This document shows, piece after piece, positions 1 to 8,231 of a stretch of 10,435 nt of DNA. Under the pieces are notes generated by a model. That model ran no database searches, was not told the DNA's origin, and worked only from the letters and a program-made list of their open reading frames with translations. The translations under genes and the position numbers were made by a program. The stretch comes from Veillonella sp. (lineage in GTDB: Bacteria; Bacillota; Negativicutes; Veillonellales; Veillonellaceae): the NCBI GenBank assembly GCA_019419725.1, contig DXZL01000047.1, forward strand, positions 1 to 10,435. Reading direction: 5' to 3'. The first letter of the stretch is position 1. Each line of letters opens with the position of its first letter.

Positions 1-53
1 CATAGAAAAACTGCACCTCCAAAAATTGTGTCCAATTTTTGGGGTGCAGTTCA
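1..53 (+). mobile_element. Probable right end of an IS3-family (IS150-group) insertion sequence, cut by the window edge
   Basis: Read on the minus strand from 53 inward, the sequence begins TGAACTGCACCCC and runs on through AAAAATTGGACA. This resembles the terminal inverted repeats of IS150-group elements, whose ends carry TG...CA and a CTGCACCC core. A second, inward-facing copy at 10-28 pairs with 33-50 to make a long hairpin, a layout I recall at the right ends of such elements. The transposase would lie to the left, outside the window, so neither it nor a target duplication can be seen. The family call rests on resemblance at the end only; the alternative is a plain terminator hairpin. 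Confidence 0.45.
6..50 (-). terminator. Strong hairpin terminator downstream of the 113-1285 gene
   Basis: Positions 10-28 and 33-50 pair over 18 base pairs with one bulged base (T18) and a TGTC loop (29-32). On the minus strand the hairpin is followed by a run of five T (6-10), giving a Rho-independent terminator about 60 bases past the stop of the unknown membrane protein. It coincides with the presumed insertion-sequence end, so it may have been brought in with that element. Confidence 0.65.
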
Positions 54-112
54 ATTAAGAGATACGTTTTTTATTTATACCATAACATATGATGTTATTT
101 AATAATCAATGC

Positions 113-1285
113 CTAGTAATTCATGAGCAGCATCAATTCAATTAATGTACAACCAATATAGGCGATAATAAACTTAACCTTCTGCTTGCGCATTCTATCA
201 TCATCAGCAATTTTGAGTCGATTTGCAAGGAACCGTTTATCCCGAATTTGCAATAACAAATGCTTAATGCGCTCTTGGCTTTCATTAGCAGTACATTCGT
301 CACAATCAGATGTGAGTGTAGCTTGCTGCATGAAAATACGACGGTGTAATTTGCGCATTTGAATCTTAATATTATTATGTACAAATGCACTTTGCCACTG
401 TTTCCGAGAATCAAAGTACATATACAGATATCTAGGAATATTCATAACCAAGAAGGAAATGATAAAAATCCCTAAAGAAATCAAGAAATATGTAGAGAAT
501 GAGAACTCTAACGTTTCTGTAGGCAAGTAGTGATGCAAGATAATAAAGGTAATCCACACGCCGATTGGCAATAAGAGAACTGCCGCAATATCGATGGAAC
601 GAAGCCAGCTAGTACGGGTTGGTACATCTGGTACAGTAAATGTGTCTACTGGATCGTGAAACGCATAGTAATCTAACTGTAAAACGGATTGACTAGTACG
701 AGGGTTCCCCAATAGAACAGGACCATTACTACCGATATGTCGTTCAGGCAAAGGTATGAATTTTTTTACTTGTGTATTCGGTAATAGATCGAACTGGATA
801 ATCCCCTTTTTCTCAAAACGCATAGTAGATCCCTTCTCACCTAGTGCAATAGGATTAAAGAATATACCAAAGAGACTGAGGCACCAGTTACCTAATAAGT
901 GTAGGATAGAGTTTAAAATAAACCCACCTGTATCTATATTATTTGTGTCGAGACGGATTGCAAAGGATGATGAGTAATCATCAAACCATAAATCCTCTAA
1001 GGTGAATTCCACATTGATCACATTCCCCCATTTCGTAATAATGGATAGGAATATTTGATTGTTTGGCTCAAATTCAAAGGTTACCGCGTAAAAGAGCCAA
1101 TGATTGCGAAGAGCAGCCCGTAACATACGATTGACTGTGTCTTCTTCTATATATAGTAAACGGTGGTCGAACAAGTCTTGTTCTAATGGAGCCTTTTCTA
1201 TAGTAGGCACCTTATCCACCGCTGTATCACGATCAGATAATGCTTCATCCACCAACGCTCGTATTTTGGTGAAGATCTTAGTCAT
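113..1285 (-). CDS. Unrecognised membrane protein, 390 aa
   Basis: I do not recognise this protein. Residues 1-40 are charged and probably soluble. Residues 45-220 alternate hydrophobic and polar stretches as in a beta-rich domain, with a short hydrophobic patch near 122-147. Two membrane helices follow at about 231-253 and 263-284, then a basic, probably cytosolic segment (285-370) with a CDEC cysteine pair (C328, C331) and coiled-coil-like charged helices, and a last hydrophobic helix at 370-388. The start at 1285 is chosen because GGAGG lies four bases upstream; the longer reading from 1327 would begin at about the predicted transcription start. It is a single-gene unit between the cydDC terminator and the hairpin at 6-50. 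No enzymatic motif is visible. It could be a lineage-specific envelope or signalling protein. That it is a real gene is likely; its function is unknown. Confidence 0.8.
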   Translation of the reverse strand: MTKIFTKIRALVDEALSDRDTAVDKVPTIEKAPLEQDLFDHRLLYIEEDTVNRMLRAALRNHWLFYAVTFEFEPNNQIFLSIITKWGNVINVEFTLEDLWFDDYSSSFAIRLDTNNIDTGGFILNSILHLLGNWCLSLFGIFFNPIALGEKGSTMRFEKKGIIQFDLLPNTQVKKFIPLPERHIGSNGPVLLGNPRTSQSVLQLDYYAFHDPVDTFTVPDVPTRTSWLRSIDIAAVLLLPIGVWITFIILHHYLPTETLEFSFSTYFLISLGIFIISFLVMNIPRYLYMYFDSRKQWQSAFVHNNIKIQMRKLHRRIFMQQATLTSDCDECTANESQERIKHLLLQIRDKRFLANRLKIADDDRMRKQKVKFIIAYIGCTLIELMLLMNY

Positions 1286-1327
1286 AACCCCTCCAAGGGT
1301 AACAAAAAAATAGCTTTTGACATACAA

Positions 1328-1356
1328 ATTATACCATATATTGCATGATTTATCGA
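1328..1356 (-). promoter_or_regulatory. Promoter of the 113-1285 membrane protein
   Basis: On the minus strand TATAAT (1333-1328) is preceded by TGG, giving an extended -10 element. TCGATA (1356-1351), four of six matches to the -35 consensus, lies 17 bp upstream. Transcription would start near 1320, leaving a leader of about 35 bases before the ATG at 1285. This rules out the in-frame ATG at 1327 as the start. Confidence 0.65.
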
Positions 1357-1394
1357 TAAAAGACTACTACATATACTATTAAATATAGGCATAC

Positions 1395-1429
1395 ATAAAG
1401 CCCCTTTTACATAGCAAAAGGGGCTTTAT
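1395..1429 (-). terminator. Terminator after cydDC, possibly bidirectional
   Basis: A perfect 14-bp stem (1395-1408 with 1416-1429, core AAAGCCCCTTTT) has a 7-base loop. It lies 70 bases past the cydDC stop and upstream of the next gene's promoter. The T-rich tail forms part of the stem on either strand, so termination in both directions is possible. Confidence 0.75.
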
Positions 1430-1450
1430 TACTGTAGTTTAATATTCAAC

Positions 1451-1476
1451 CTATTATAAGTTAATAGTTATAATAG
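1451..1476 (-). repeat. AT-rich inverted repeat between the cydDC stop and its terminator
   Basis: CTATTATAA (1451-1459) and TTATAATAG (1468-1476) are perfect 9-bp inverted arms with an 8-base spacer. It lies 22 bases past the cydDC stop and ahead of the terminator. It could be an RNA hairpin in the 3' untranslated region or simply chance in AT-rich sequence. Confidence 0.45.
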
Positions 1477-1498
1477 ATAATTTAATTGATATTTATTT

Positions 1499-4400
1499 TT
1501 ATTGAATACTTGCCATAGATAGGTAGCAATATTCATAGAAATGACCACGAAGTGCAATCAATTCTTCATATGTTCCATCTTCTATAATTTGACCTTTATC
1601 CATAAATACGATACGGTCCATTTGCTCTAATCCTTCTAACTGATGTGTAATGTATAAGCATGTTTTATCCTTTACATATTCCATCAAATCACAATGTAAA
1701 GCCTTTCTCGTTACTTGATCTAAACCTTCTAATGGTTCATCCAATAAAACGATTTGTGGATTTCGCAAAAATAATCGAGCTAATGCAACCCTTTGACGTT
1801 CACCACCACTTAAGCCATGACCACCACTACCAACAATCGTATTAAAACCAGCTGGCAATCTATCCACTACAGAGCGCAAGGAAGCACGCTCGATAGCACG
1901 CTCTAAATCAGCTGCTGAAGCATCCGGCCTTGCTAGTCGAATATTATCCTCAAAGGACGCATGGAAGATATACGTATCTTGTGTAATAGTTCCTAACGCA
2001 TTACGCCATGTATCTATAGAAATATCCTTTAATTCTACGTCACCTACATGGATGGAACCACCATAATCATATAAACGCTCAAGCATATTAAATAATGTAG
2101 TCTTACCAGAGCCACTAGCACCAACGATAGCAACTGATTGCCCTTGCTTAATGCCTAATCTAAGATGTTCATAAATACAACGATCTTTATTATAACCAAA
2201 AAATACATCCGTAAAGGTAATATCTCGATTAGCATTGAATGGTTTTGGTGCCTTTGGGTCTACCACAGGCATTGGCTCATTGGCGAGTGCCATAAGACGA
2301 CTCGTAGCCACCTTACTTTCAGCACCATGATGAACAGCCGCAATCATAGGTTGTAACGCTTCAAACCAAGCTTGTGTACCAATGGCAGCAACCGCTACCA
2401 TAACACTAGCCCAAGCGCCTGTCAAAGCATTGGCAGCCAATATAGCTACAATGACAACAGTAATTTGCACACCACCTAGGAACAGCGTATTCCCTAAGTT
2501 CATGCCACGCTCAATAATACCCTTATTAGCATCCACAGTATGCATCATATGTTGAATACGATGATAGACTAAATCTTCATTACCATAGCTAATGACATCC
2601 TCCAAACTATCCATAGTATCACTTAATAGTGATTTATACTCCCCTTGTTGCGGTCCAATCGCAGTCAATGATTGTTTATTATGAGCATATACAACTATAG
2701 GCAATACAAAACCTAATATTAAAGCCGACAAAACTATAGGTGTAACCAAAGTGCTATCAATGGTAGAAACACCATAGGCTACTAAAACAGTTAAAGCAAT
2801 GGCTGCTACAGGAGGAATTAATGTGCGCAAGTAGAAGAATTGTAATACCTCTATATCACCCATAATACGGCCTAACATATCCCCAGCACCAAAGTGTTTA
2901 AGAATAGCTGGTGCTAATGGTTCCAAATGAGCATAGAACCATACACGCAAACCATATAATCCTTGGAATGCCATCCGATGAGATGTATAGCGCTCAAAAT
3001 AACGACATACGGCACGGCTAACGCCGAAGAATCGAACCCCTACAATGGCAAGGCTCAAATAGGTAAGGCCTGGTTGCAATGCAGCTGAGGCCAATAACCA
3101 TGCAGACACAGTTAAAAGTCCTACATTCATAAATACTGTTAAGAATGTAAAAATCAAAGCTAATACTAAAGACCACTTTGCAGGACTTAATACAGAAAAG
3201 AGTAATCTCCATCCTTCTAAGCCCATATTAGACGTTGACACTTCAGATGTATGTGTATTGTTTCCTACTACATGAGCACCTTTTTTATCAACAGGAATTG
3301 AATGATCTAGCTCATCTCTATCTTGAATATCAAATGATTTCCCTGTTTGCAACTGCTCTTCAATAGTTGAAGAAAATTCGCCTAAACCAGAGGTGACAAG
3401 GTCTTTAAAATATCCCTCTACCGCTATAAGCTCTTCATAAGAGCCTTGTTGAATAATGCGCCCCTGTTTTAAAACGTATAACGTAGAAGCCCAGTGCATC
3501 GTTTGTAGGCGATGGCCAATAATAATAACAATTTTATTCTCCATCAAACGTTGGATAGCACTACTTATGATAGATTCTGTTTTTACATCAAGATGTGCCG
3601 TTACCTCATCGAGAATTAACACTTGCCCTTTTCGTAAGAACGCACGTGCTAACGCCACCCGTTGACGTTCGCCACCACTAAGACCTAAGCCACCTTCACC
3701 AATAATCGTATCAAGACCATCTTGTTGTCTATTAATCACATCCAGTAGCTGTACTTCTTTACATGCCTCTATGATTTCTTCATCACTTACATTCATTCCA
3801 AAGGATAATACATCGCGTAAGGTTCCTTTCATGATATGAGGATGCTGGGATACATAGGTGATTTGTTGGCGCCACCACTCAACATCGATGTCACAAACAT
3901 CAAGACCATCAATGACAACAGCACCTTTAGGAGCAGTTAAAAAGCCTCCAATAATATGAGCGATTGTAGATTTCCCGGCTCCACTTTCACCAACAAGCAT
4001 AATCGGAGAATTGCGTTTAGCCTCTAATGAAATATGTTGTACCCCATTTTCACTATCTTCATAGGTAAAGGTTAAATCCTTAATTTCAATAGCTTGTATA
4101 GGCCCTTGAAGTTTAGATTGCCCACCTACAGGTAACGATGGCTGGCGATTCATAAACTCTTCGTATTTTAAAATGGAGGTCTTCCCTGCCATTCCCGTAT
4201 GGAATGCAGCCCCCAGTTGTCTAAATGGCGTATAGAATTCTGGTGCTAATAGCAAAATAAAGAAGGCTGAAAAGAATGGTATCTCCCCATCTAATAGTGT
4301 TAAACCAAGGTATACCGCAATCAATGCCGTACTAATAGTACTTACAAGTTCAAGAACCAATGCAGATAAGAACGCCACGCGCAACACACGCAAAGTAGAG

Positions 4401-5083
4401 TCTTTAAACTCTTCAGATAAACGACCAATGACCTTTATTTGATCCTTCGCATGGCCAAAGAGTTTTAATGTGGTGATACCTTGCAATACATCGAGGAAAT
4501 GCCCAGACAAGAAACTCATACGTTCCCACTGTTCTTTATTGAGGCGATCTGCTTGCTTGCCGATTAAGATCATAAAGAATGGAATCAATGGTACTGTAAC
4601 AATTAGAATGATGCCAATAATAGGCAAAGTATCTACAATAGCAATGCCCATGATAAGAGGAATCATAATAGCATATAAAATTTGCGGAATATATCGAGCT
4701 ACGTAAGCATCTACTTGCTCTAACCCATCTGTAAGCATATGGATTACATCGCCGTGACGCTCCTTATGTTGAACACCTAGCTTGAACATATGTGCTAAAG
4801 CTCGTTTTCTAAAGGTTGCTTTTACTGCACTCCCCAATCGGTTGGCTACAGATTCTTGCACATAATGTGCTAGTAATCTCACAATAATAGCAATCCCTAA
4901 ATAGATAATGGTATACCTTTCATCGTGCAAGGTATTTTCAGAAAAAATAAAATTATTAATTAAGGTTCCAAAGAACCAAGCTTGCCCAACAATAGATAGA
5001 CTTTCAACTAAACAAGTTAAACCTAGTAATAAAAGCTGTCCTTTATGTTCTAGCAACGCTTTAAAGGCGGTACGCTGTATCAT
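1499..5083 (-). CDS. cydDC: CydD-CydC fusion ABC exporter for cytochrome bd assembly, 1194 aa
   Basis: CydDC is an inner-membrane ABC transporter required to assemble cytochrome bd. It has been linked to export of glutathione and cysteine and to haem handling. It is usually two proteins, but here both halves sit in one chain. The CydD half has a membrane domain (about 5-300, with the family motif TTLKLFG at 204-210) and a nucleotide-binding domain with Walker A GESGAGKST (365-373), signature LSGGE (468-472), Walker B VLILDE (488-493) and H-loop His524. A polar linker (about 560-620) leads to the CydC half, with its SRAVCRYFERYTSHR motif near 689-703. The second ATPase has Walker A GASGSGKTT (988-996), signature LSGGE (1091-1095), Walker B IVLLDE (1111-1116) and His1147. 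Both sites look catalytically intact. The start at 5083 is preferred, with AGGGG just upstream; an in-frame ATG at 5122 lacks a ribosome site. It follows cydAB after a terminator. Confidence 0.93.
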   Translation of the reverse strand: MIQRTAFKALLEHKGQLLLLGLTCLVESLSIVGQAWFFGTLINNFIFSENTLHDERYTIIYLGIAIIVRLLAHYVQESVANRLGSAVKATFRKRALAHMFKLGVQHKERHGDVIHMLTDGLEQVDAYVARYIPQILYAIMIPLIMGIAIVDTLPIIGIILIVTVPLIPFFMILIGKQADRLNKEQWERMSFLSGHFLDVLQGITTLKLFGHAKDQIKVIGRLSEEFKDSTLRVLRVAFLSALVLELVSTISTALIAVYLGLTLLDGEIPFFSAFFILLLAPEFYTPFRQLGAAFHTGMAGKTSILKYEEFMNRQPSLPVGGQSKLQGPIQAIEIKDLTFTYEDSENGVQHISLEAKRNSPIMLVGESGAGKSTIAHIIGGFLTAPKGAVVIDGLDVCDIDVEWWRQQITYVSQHPHIMKGTLRDVLSFGMNVSDEEIIEACKEVQLLDVINRQQDGLDTIIGEGGLGLSGGERQRVALARAFLRKGQVLILDEVTAHLDVKTESIISSAIQRLMENKIVIIIGHRLQTMHWASTLYVLKQGRIIQQGSYEELIAVEGYFKDLVTSGLGEFSSTIEEQLQTGKSFDIQDRDELDHSIPVDKKGAHVVGNNTHTSEVSTSNMGLEGWRLLFSVLSPAKWSLVLALIFTFLTVFMNVGLLTVSAWLLASAALQPGLTYLSLAIVGVRFFGVSRAVCRYFERYTSHRMAFQGLYGLRVWFYAHLEPLAPAILKHFGAGDMLGRIMGDIEVLQFFYLRTLIPPVAAIALTVLVAYGVSTIDSTLVTPIVLSALILGFVLPIVVYAHNKQSLTAIGPQQGEYKSLLSDTMDSLEDVISYGNEDLVYHRIQHMMHTVDANKGIIERGMNLGNTLFLGGVQITVVIVAILAANALTGAWASVMVAVAAIGTQAWFEALQPMIAAVHHGAESKVATSRLMALANEPMPVVDPKAPKPFNANRDITFTDVFFGYNKDRCIYEHLRLGIKQGQSVAIVGASGSGKTTLFNMLERLYDYGGSIHVGDVELKDISIDTWRNALGTITQDTYIFHASFEDNIRLARPDASAADLERAIERASLRSVVDRLPAGFNTIVGSGGHGLSGGERQRVALARLFLRNPQIVLLDEPLEGLDQVTRKALHCDLMEYVKDKTCLYITHQLEGLEQMDRIVFMDKGQIIEDGTYEELIALRGHFYEYCYLSMASIQ

Positions 5084-5172
5084 AGTATCCCCTATGGTAA
5101 ATATAGTTAATATAAAAATCATCTGAATTTAGAATCCAATATATACGATCAAATGAATCTAAATTTATCAAT

Positions 5173-5178
5173 ATTATA
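5173..5178 (-). promoter_or_regulatory. Candidate -10 box for cydDC
   Basis: A perfect TATAAT on the minus strand lies about 90 bases before the cydDC ATG and just past the cydB terminator. No good -35 box is present at 16-18 bp, so this is tentative. Between it and the gene, AATTTAGA (5126-5133) and TCTAAATT (5158-5165) form an 8-bp inverted repeat with a 24-base spacer, which could be an operator or chance. cydDC may also be reached by readthrough from cydAB. Confidence 0.25.
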
Positions 5179-5191
5179 TCCATCTTACCAC

Positions 5192-5222
5192 AAAAAAGAG
5201 GCGTGCCGCTACGACACGCCTC
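5192..5222 (-). terminator. Terminator of the rrf2-cydA-cydB unit
   Basis: GAGGCGTG (5198-5205) pairs perfectly with CACGCCTC (5215-5222) across a 9-base loop. On the minus strand six T (5197-5192) follow. It is a textbook Rho-independent terminator about 50 bases past the cydB stop, separating cydAB from cydDC. Confidence 0.88.
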
Positions 5223-5238
5223 ACATTGAGACCTAAAT

Positions 5239-5262
5239 TTTATAACTCACTAGAGTTATAAA
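5239..5262 (-). repeat. Perfect inverted repeat just after cydB
   Basis: TTTATAACTC (5239-5248) and GAGTTATAAA (5253-5262) are perfect 10-bp arms around ACTA. It begins 9 bases past the cydB stop and precedes the GC-rich terminator. It could be a 3' stabilising hairpin in the cydB message or a DNA-binding site; nothing distinguishes these here. Confidence 0.6.
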
Positions 5263-5271
5263 GCTATTCTA

Positions 5272-6291
5272 TTAATAGTGTAAGTCTTTTTCAGATACAC
5301 GATGACGGAATGTCCAGTATACCCAGATTTGGTAAGCCAATACAATTGGCACAAATACGAAGGCTACACAAGTCATCAATGTCAATGTGTAAGTAGAGTT
5401 ACCTGCATTTGCAATAGTTAAGCTCCAATCAGGATTCAAAGAAGAAACCATGATGCGAGGGAACAAACCAGCAAAGTAAGCAGCTGTTACAGAAATAACA
5501 GTTAAGGAGCTAAATACAAAGCCCCATTTTGTATTACGAGTACGTGCAGCACCCCAAGAAATGAGGAAGAACACGATTGCTAATGCGAAGCACACGATTG
5601 CTAATACAGAGTTGAACAAATCTGTACATACATATGTAGCAGCAACCAGTACTAAAGCACCGATTGCAGTAGGAACACCAACTACCAAAGAAGCTGCGCG
5701 AGCGCGTTCGGAAACAGCACCAGCTGTTTTGATAGAAGTGAATAAGCCACCATGGTATGTGAATACCAAGATAAACGCAATACCGCAAAGTACTGTGTAT
5801 GGGCTTAATAAATCAAAGAATGTGCCTACATAGGTCATGCTTGCATCGATTGGAGTACCTTGAATCAAGTTACCAACTGTAACGCCCCACAATAATGCAG
5901 GAATCAAGGAACCAAAGAAGATGCAGTAGTCAAAAGTTTTACGCCATAACAAGTTAGGGCTCTTGGAGCGGAATTCAAAAGATACACCGCGGATAATAAG
6001 AGCCGCAAGCATTAAGAATAACGCTAAATAGAAACCACTAAACAATGTAGCATATACATGAGGGAAGGATGCAAATAATGCACCACCTGCAGTAATCATC
6101 CATACCTCGTTACCATCCCAAACAGGGCCCAAGGCATTGATCATTTGACGACGTTCAACGTCAGTTTTACCGATGAATGGTAATAAAATACCAGTACCAT
6201 AGTCAAAACCTTCTAATAAGAAGAAGCCAGCGAATAGTACAGTAATTAAAATAAACCATACCACTTCAAGGTTATTAAAAATTAATTCCAT
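5272..6291 (-). CDS. cydB: Cytochrome bd ubiquinol oxidase subunit II (CydB), 339 aa
   Basis: CydB is the second core membrane subunit of cytochrome bd, the terminal oxidase that reduces O2 to water with electrons from quinol. It packs against CydA and helps form the proton and oxygen paths. The protein is almost wholly hydrophobic with about eight to nine helices. It shows the family signatures EGFDYGTG (27-34), GPVWDGNEVW (55-64), RGVSFEFR (101-108) and FPRIM (277-281). Its 339 residues match the usual CydB length, so it is intact. AGGAGG lies seven bases before the ATG, inside the end of cydA. The two genes overlap by 10 bases (6282-6291), which suggests translational coupling in one transcript. 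It is followed by an inverted repeat and a strong terminator. The identification is secure. Confidence 0.97.
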   Translation of the reverse strand: MELIFNNLEVVWFILITVLFAGFFLLEGFDYGTGILLPFIGKTDVERRQMINALGPVWDGNEVWMITAGGALFASFPHVYATLFSGFYLALFLMLAALIIRGVSFEFRSKSPNLLWRKTFDYCIFFGSLIPALLWGVTVGNLIQGTPIDASMTYVGTFFDLLSPYTVLCGIAFILVFTYHGGLFTSIKTAGAVSERARAASLVVGVPTAIGALVLVAATYVCTDLFNSVLAIVCFALAIVFFLISWGAARTRNTKWGFVFSSLTVISVTAAYFAGLFPRIMVSSLNPDWSLTIANAGNSTYTLTLMTCVAFVFVPIVLAYQIWVYWTFRHRVSEKDLHY

Positions 6292-7670
6292 AATCTCGCC
6301 TCCTCTTTTTCAACTACATCGTGAGATGGGTTACCATCTGGACCTTTTTTGATGTGTTCTACAGCAAGGTAGAGAGCTGCAATAGCTGCTACGATGTACA
6401 CAACTGTAAAGCCGATGATAGTAGTCATAATTTCTGGAGCTGTAACGGCTTTAGATGCACCGTCTGCAGTTAATTGCAAGCCATATACAAGCCATGGTTG
6501 ACGACCTGCCTCTGCTACAAACCAACCTGTGGAATGAGCAATGAATGGCAATGGCAATGTCCAGAACATAATTTTCAAGAATGTGCGATTACCAACCAAT
6601 TTATCTTTTGCATTAAGGATAAGACCTACGAATGCAACGAGTAACATAATGGAACCAGCTGCAACCATGATACGGAATGTCCAGAAGATTGCTGGAACAT
6701 CTGGAATATAGTTACCAGGACCATATTGAGCCTCGGATTTAGCTTGAAGATCTTTGATACCTTCTACTTTACCAGAAGTAAAGGAGTTTTGAGTCAAGAA
6801 GGACAAACCACCAGGGATTTCAAGTGCGCCCGTATTTTTTTGTGCTTTAGTATCAATGTTAGCTACCAAAGAGAATGGAGCTGGATCTTGTGTTTCCCAC
6901 AATGCTTCCATCGCAGCCATTTTCATAGGTTGTACTTTTGTAATGTATTGACCTTGATGATGACCTGCCAAAGCGCCTAAAGTACCGAATACAAGAGCAA
7001 TAACCATGCCCCATTTAGCGGAACGACGGTAGAAGTCTGTCGCATTGTTGCGCAATAAGTGCCATGCACTGATAGCCATGATAATTACGCCTGCTGTTAA
7101 TAAACCATTCAACACGATATGGAAGAATTGGCCTGGAACATAGCCGTTTTGAACAATTGTTAAGAAATTGTCCATTTCTGCACGGCCATTGCGAATTACA
7201 TAACCTACAGGATGTTGCATGAAGGAGTTCGCTACGAGAATCCAGAATGCAGATAGGTTTGTACCTAATGCTACCAACGTAGCTACAAGGGCATGAACAG
7301 TTTTATTTAAACGATCCCAGCCAAAGATCCATACACCCATGAATGTAGATTCCAAGAAAAATGCCATTAATGCTTCAAGGGCCAATGGAGCGCCGAAAAT
7401 GTCACCCATAAAACGAGAATATTCTGCCCAGTTCATACCGAAATGGAATTCCTGAACAATACCAGTTACCACACCCATAGCAAAGTTAATTAGGAACAAT
7501 TTGCCCCAGAATTTTGCCATTTTTTTGTATACTTCTTTACCAGTAGACACATATGTCCACTCTAAGATAGCTACAGTCACTGTCATGCCTAGTGTGAACG
7601 GCACAAACAACCAGTGATAGATAGATGTTAGCGCAAATTGTAATCGAGCTAAATCTACAGCTTCAAACAT
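6282..7670 (-). CDS. cydA: Cytochrome bd ubiquinol oxidase subunit I (CydA), 462 aa, short Q-loop type
   Basis: CydA binds the three haems of cytochrome bd and oxidises quinol. By analogy with the E. coli protein, visible key residues are His19 (haem b595/d region), His184 and Met335 (axial ligands of b558), Glu99 and Glu107 (proton path), and the quinol-loop residues Lys250 and Glu255 in a QPMKMAAMEALWET segment (247-260). GRQPW (389-393) is also conserved. At 462 residues it is clearly shorter than the E. coli protein of about 520, mainly through a shorter Q-loop, as in the Bacillus-type enzymes. AAGGAGG lies seven bases upstream of the ATG. It follows the Rrf2 regulator by 63 bases with no terminator between, so it is probably cotranscribed with it, and it overlaps cydB. 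The enzyme could serve respiration or oxygen removal; in an anaerobe the latter is more likely. Confidence 0.97.
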   Translation of the reverse strand: MFEAVDLARLQFALTSIYHWLFVPFTLGMTVTVAILEWTYVSTGKEVYKKMAKFWGKLFLINFAMGVVTGIVQEFHFGMNWAEYSRFMGDIFGAPLALEALMAFFLESTFMGVWIFGWDRLNKTVHALVATLVALGTNLSAFWILVANSFMQHPVGYVIRNGRAEMDNFLTIVQNGYVPGQFFHIVLNGLLTAGVIIMAISAWHLLRNNATDFYRRSAKWGMVIALVFGTLGALAGHHQGQYITKVQPMKMAAMEALWETQDPAPFSLVANIDTKAQKNTGALEIPGGLSFLTQNSFTSGKVEGIKDLQAKSEAQYGPGNYIPDVPAIFWTFRIMVAAGSIMLLVAFVGLILNAKDKLVGNRTFLKIMFWTLPLPFIAHSTGWFVAEAGRQPWLVYGLQLTADGASKAVTAPEIMTTIIGFTVVYIVAAIAALYLAVEHIKKGPDGNPSHDVVEKEEARLWN

Positions 7671-7699
7671 GTGTTTTCCTCCTTAGAATAAAATACCTA

Positions 7700-7711
7700 C
7701 ATCACTTGATG
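7700..7711. promoter_or_regulatory. Short palindrome between the regulator gene and cydA
   Basis: CATCA and TGATG are perfect 5-bp arms separated by CT, in the 63-base gap before cydA. A regulator site directly in front of cydA is possible, but no convincing -35/-10 pair accompanies it, and a 5-bp palindrome can occur by chance. Confidence 0.25.
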
Positions 7712-7733
7712 AGCTTTTACTAAAAACCTTGTA

Positions 7734-8186
7734 TCATTGCGCTTGTGAATATGGCAACGCTTCAGCCTCAATCAACTGCTCACGTTGAGCAAGAGTTTTA
7801 AAGTTAACCTGCTCCAACTGAGTAATTAATTGGTCCTGAATCGTCCCCATAGCCTCATTGATAGCACAATGCCCCATACAAGACTTAGAGCAAGAACCTA
7901 CATCATATAAACACCGTTGTAAATACGCATCCCCTTCTACCGCTCTAATTACATCGAGCAATGAAATCTCTTGAGGGTCTCGATTGAGGGCAAACCCACC
8001 ATCTACACCGCGAAAGGATTTCATAATCCCAGCTGCAATGAGACTACGCATAATCTTGAGCAAGAATCGTTCTGGAATCAATTCCTGCTCAGCCAATACA
8101 GAGCCAGTTATCTTCGTTCCCGAAGGTAATAGCGCCATATGCAAGACCATGCGAAATGCATAATCCGTGGCCTGATTTAACTTCAT
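7734..8186 (-). CDS. Rrf2-family transcriptional regulator with a four-cysteine cluster, 150 aa
   Basis: Rrf2 proteins (IscR, NsrR, RsrR, CymR and others) are small dimeric winged-helix regulators, many of which bind an iron-sulfur cluster. This one has the usual N-terminus (MKLNQATDYAFRMVLHMA), the helix-turn-helix with LAEQELIPERFLLKIM (31-46), the wing with RGVDGGFALNRD (59-70) and the LLDVIRAVEG segment (76-85). Cysteines sit at 92, 99, 103 and 107, where NsrR and IscR carry three cluster-binding cysteines; four is unusual. Size is typical. The start at 8186 has AGGAG just upstream, and the longer reading from 8252 would begin upstream of the predicted transcription start. Position immediately before cydAB suggests it controls the oxidase in response to O2, NO or cluster status, and probably its own promoter through the inverted repeat at 8244-8274. 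The exact subfamily cannot be decided from sequence alone. Confidence 0.92.
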   Translation of the reverse strand: MKLNQATDYAFRMVLHMALLPSGTKITGSVLAEQELIPERFLLKIMRSLIAAGIMKSFRGVDGGFALNRDPQEISLLDVIRAVEGDAYLQRCLYDVGSCSKSCMGHCAINEAMGTIQDQLITQLEQVNFKTLAQREQLIEAEALPYSQAQ

Positions 8187-8231
8187 AAGGTCTCCTTTCT
8201 CGTGCACTCGGACAAACGTATTACTAAATCT

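Noticed and set aside
5561..5833. A 90-codon plus-strand frame opposite cydB
   Set aside because: It is a shadow of the strongly conserved cydB coding frame and has no ribosome site. The other plus-strand frames opposite cydDC, cydA and moaB were dismissed for the same reason.
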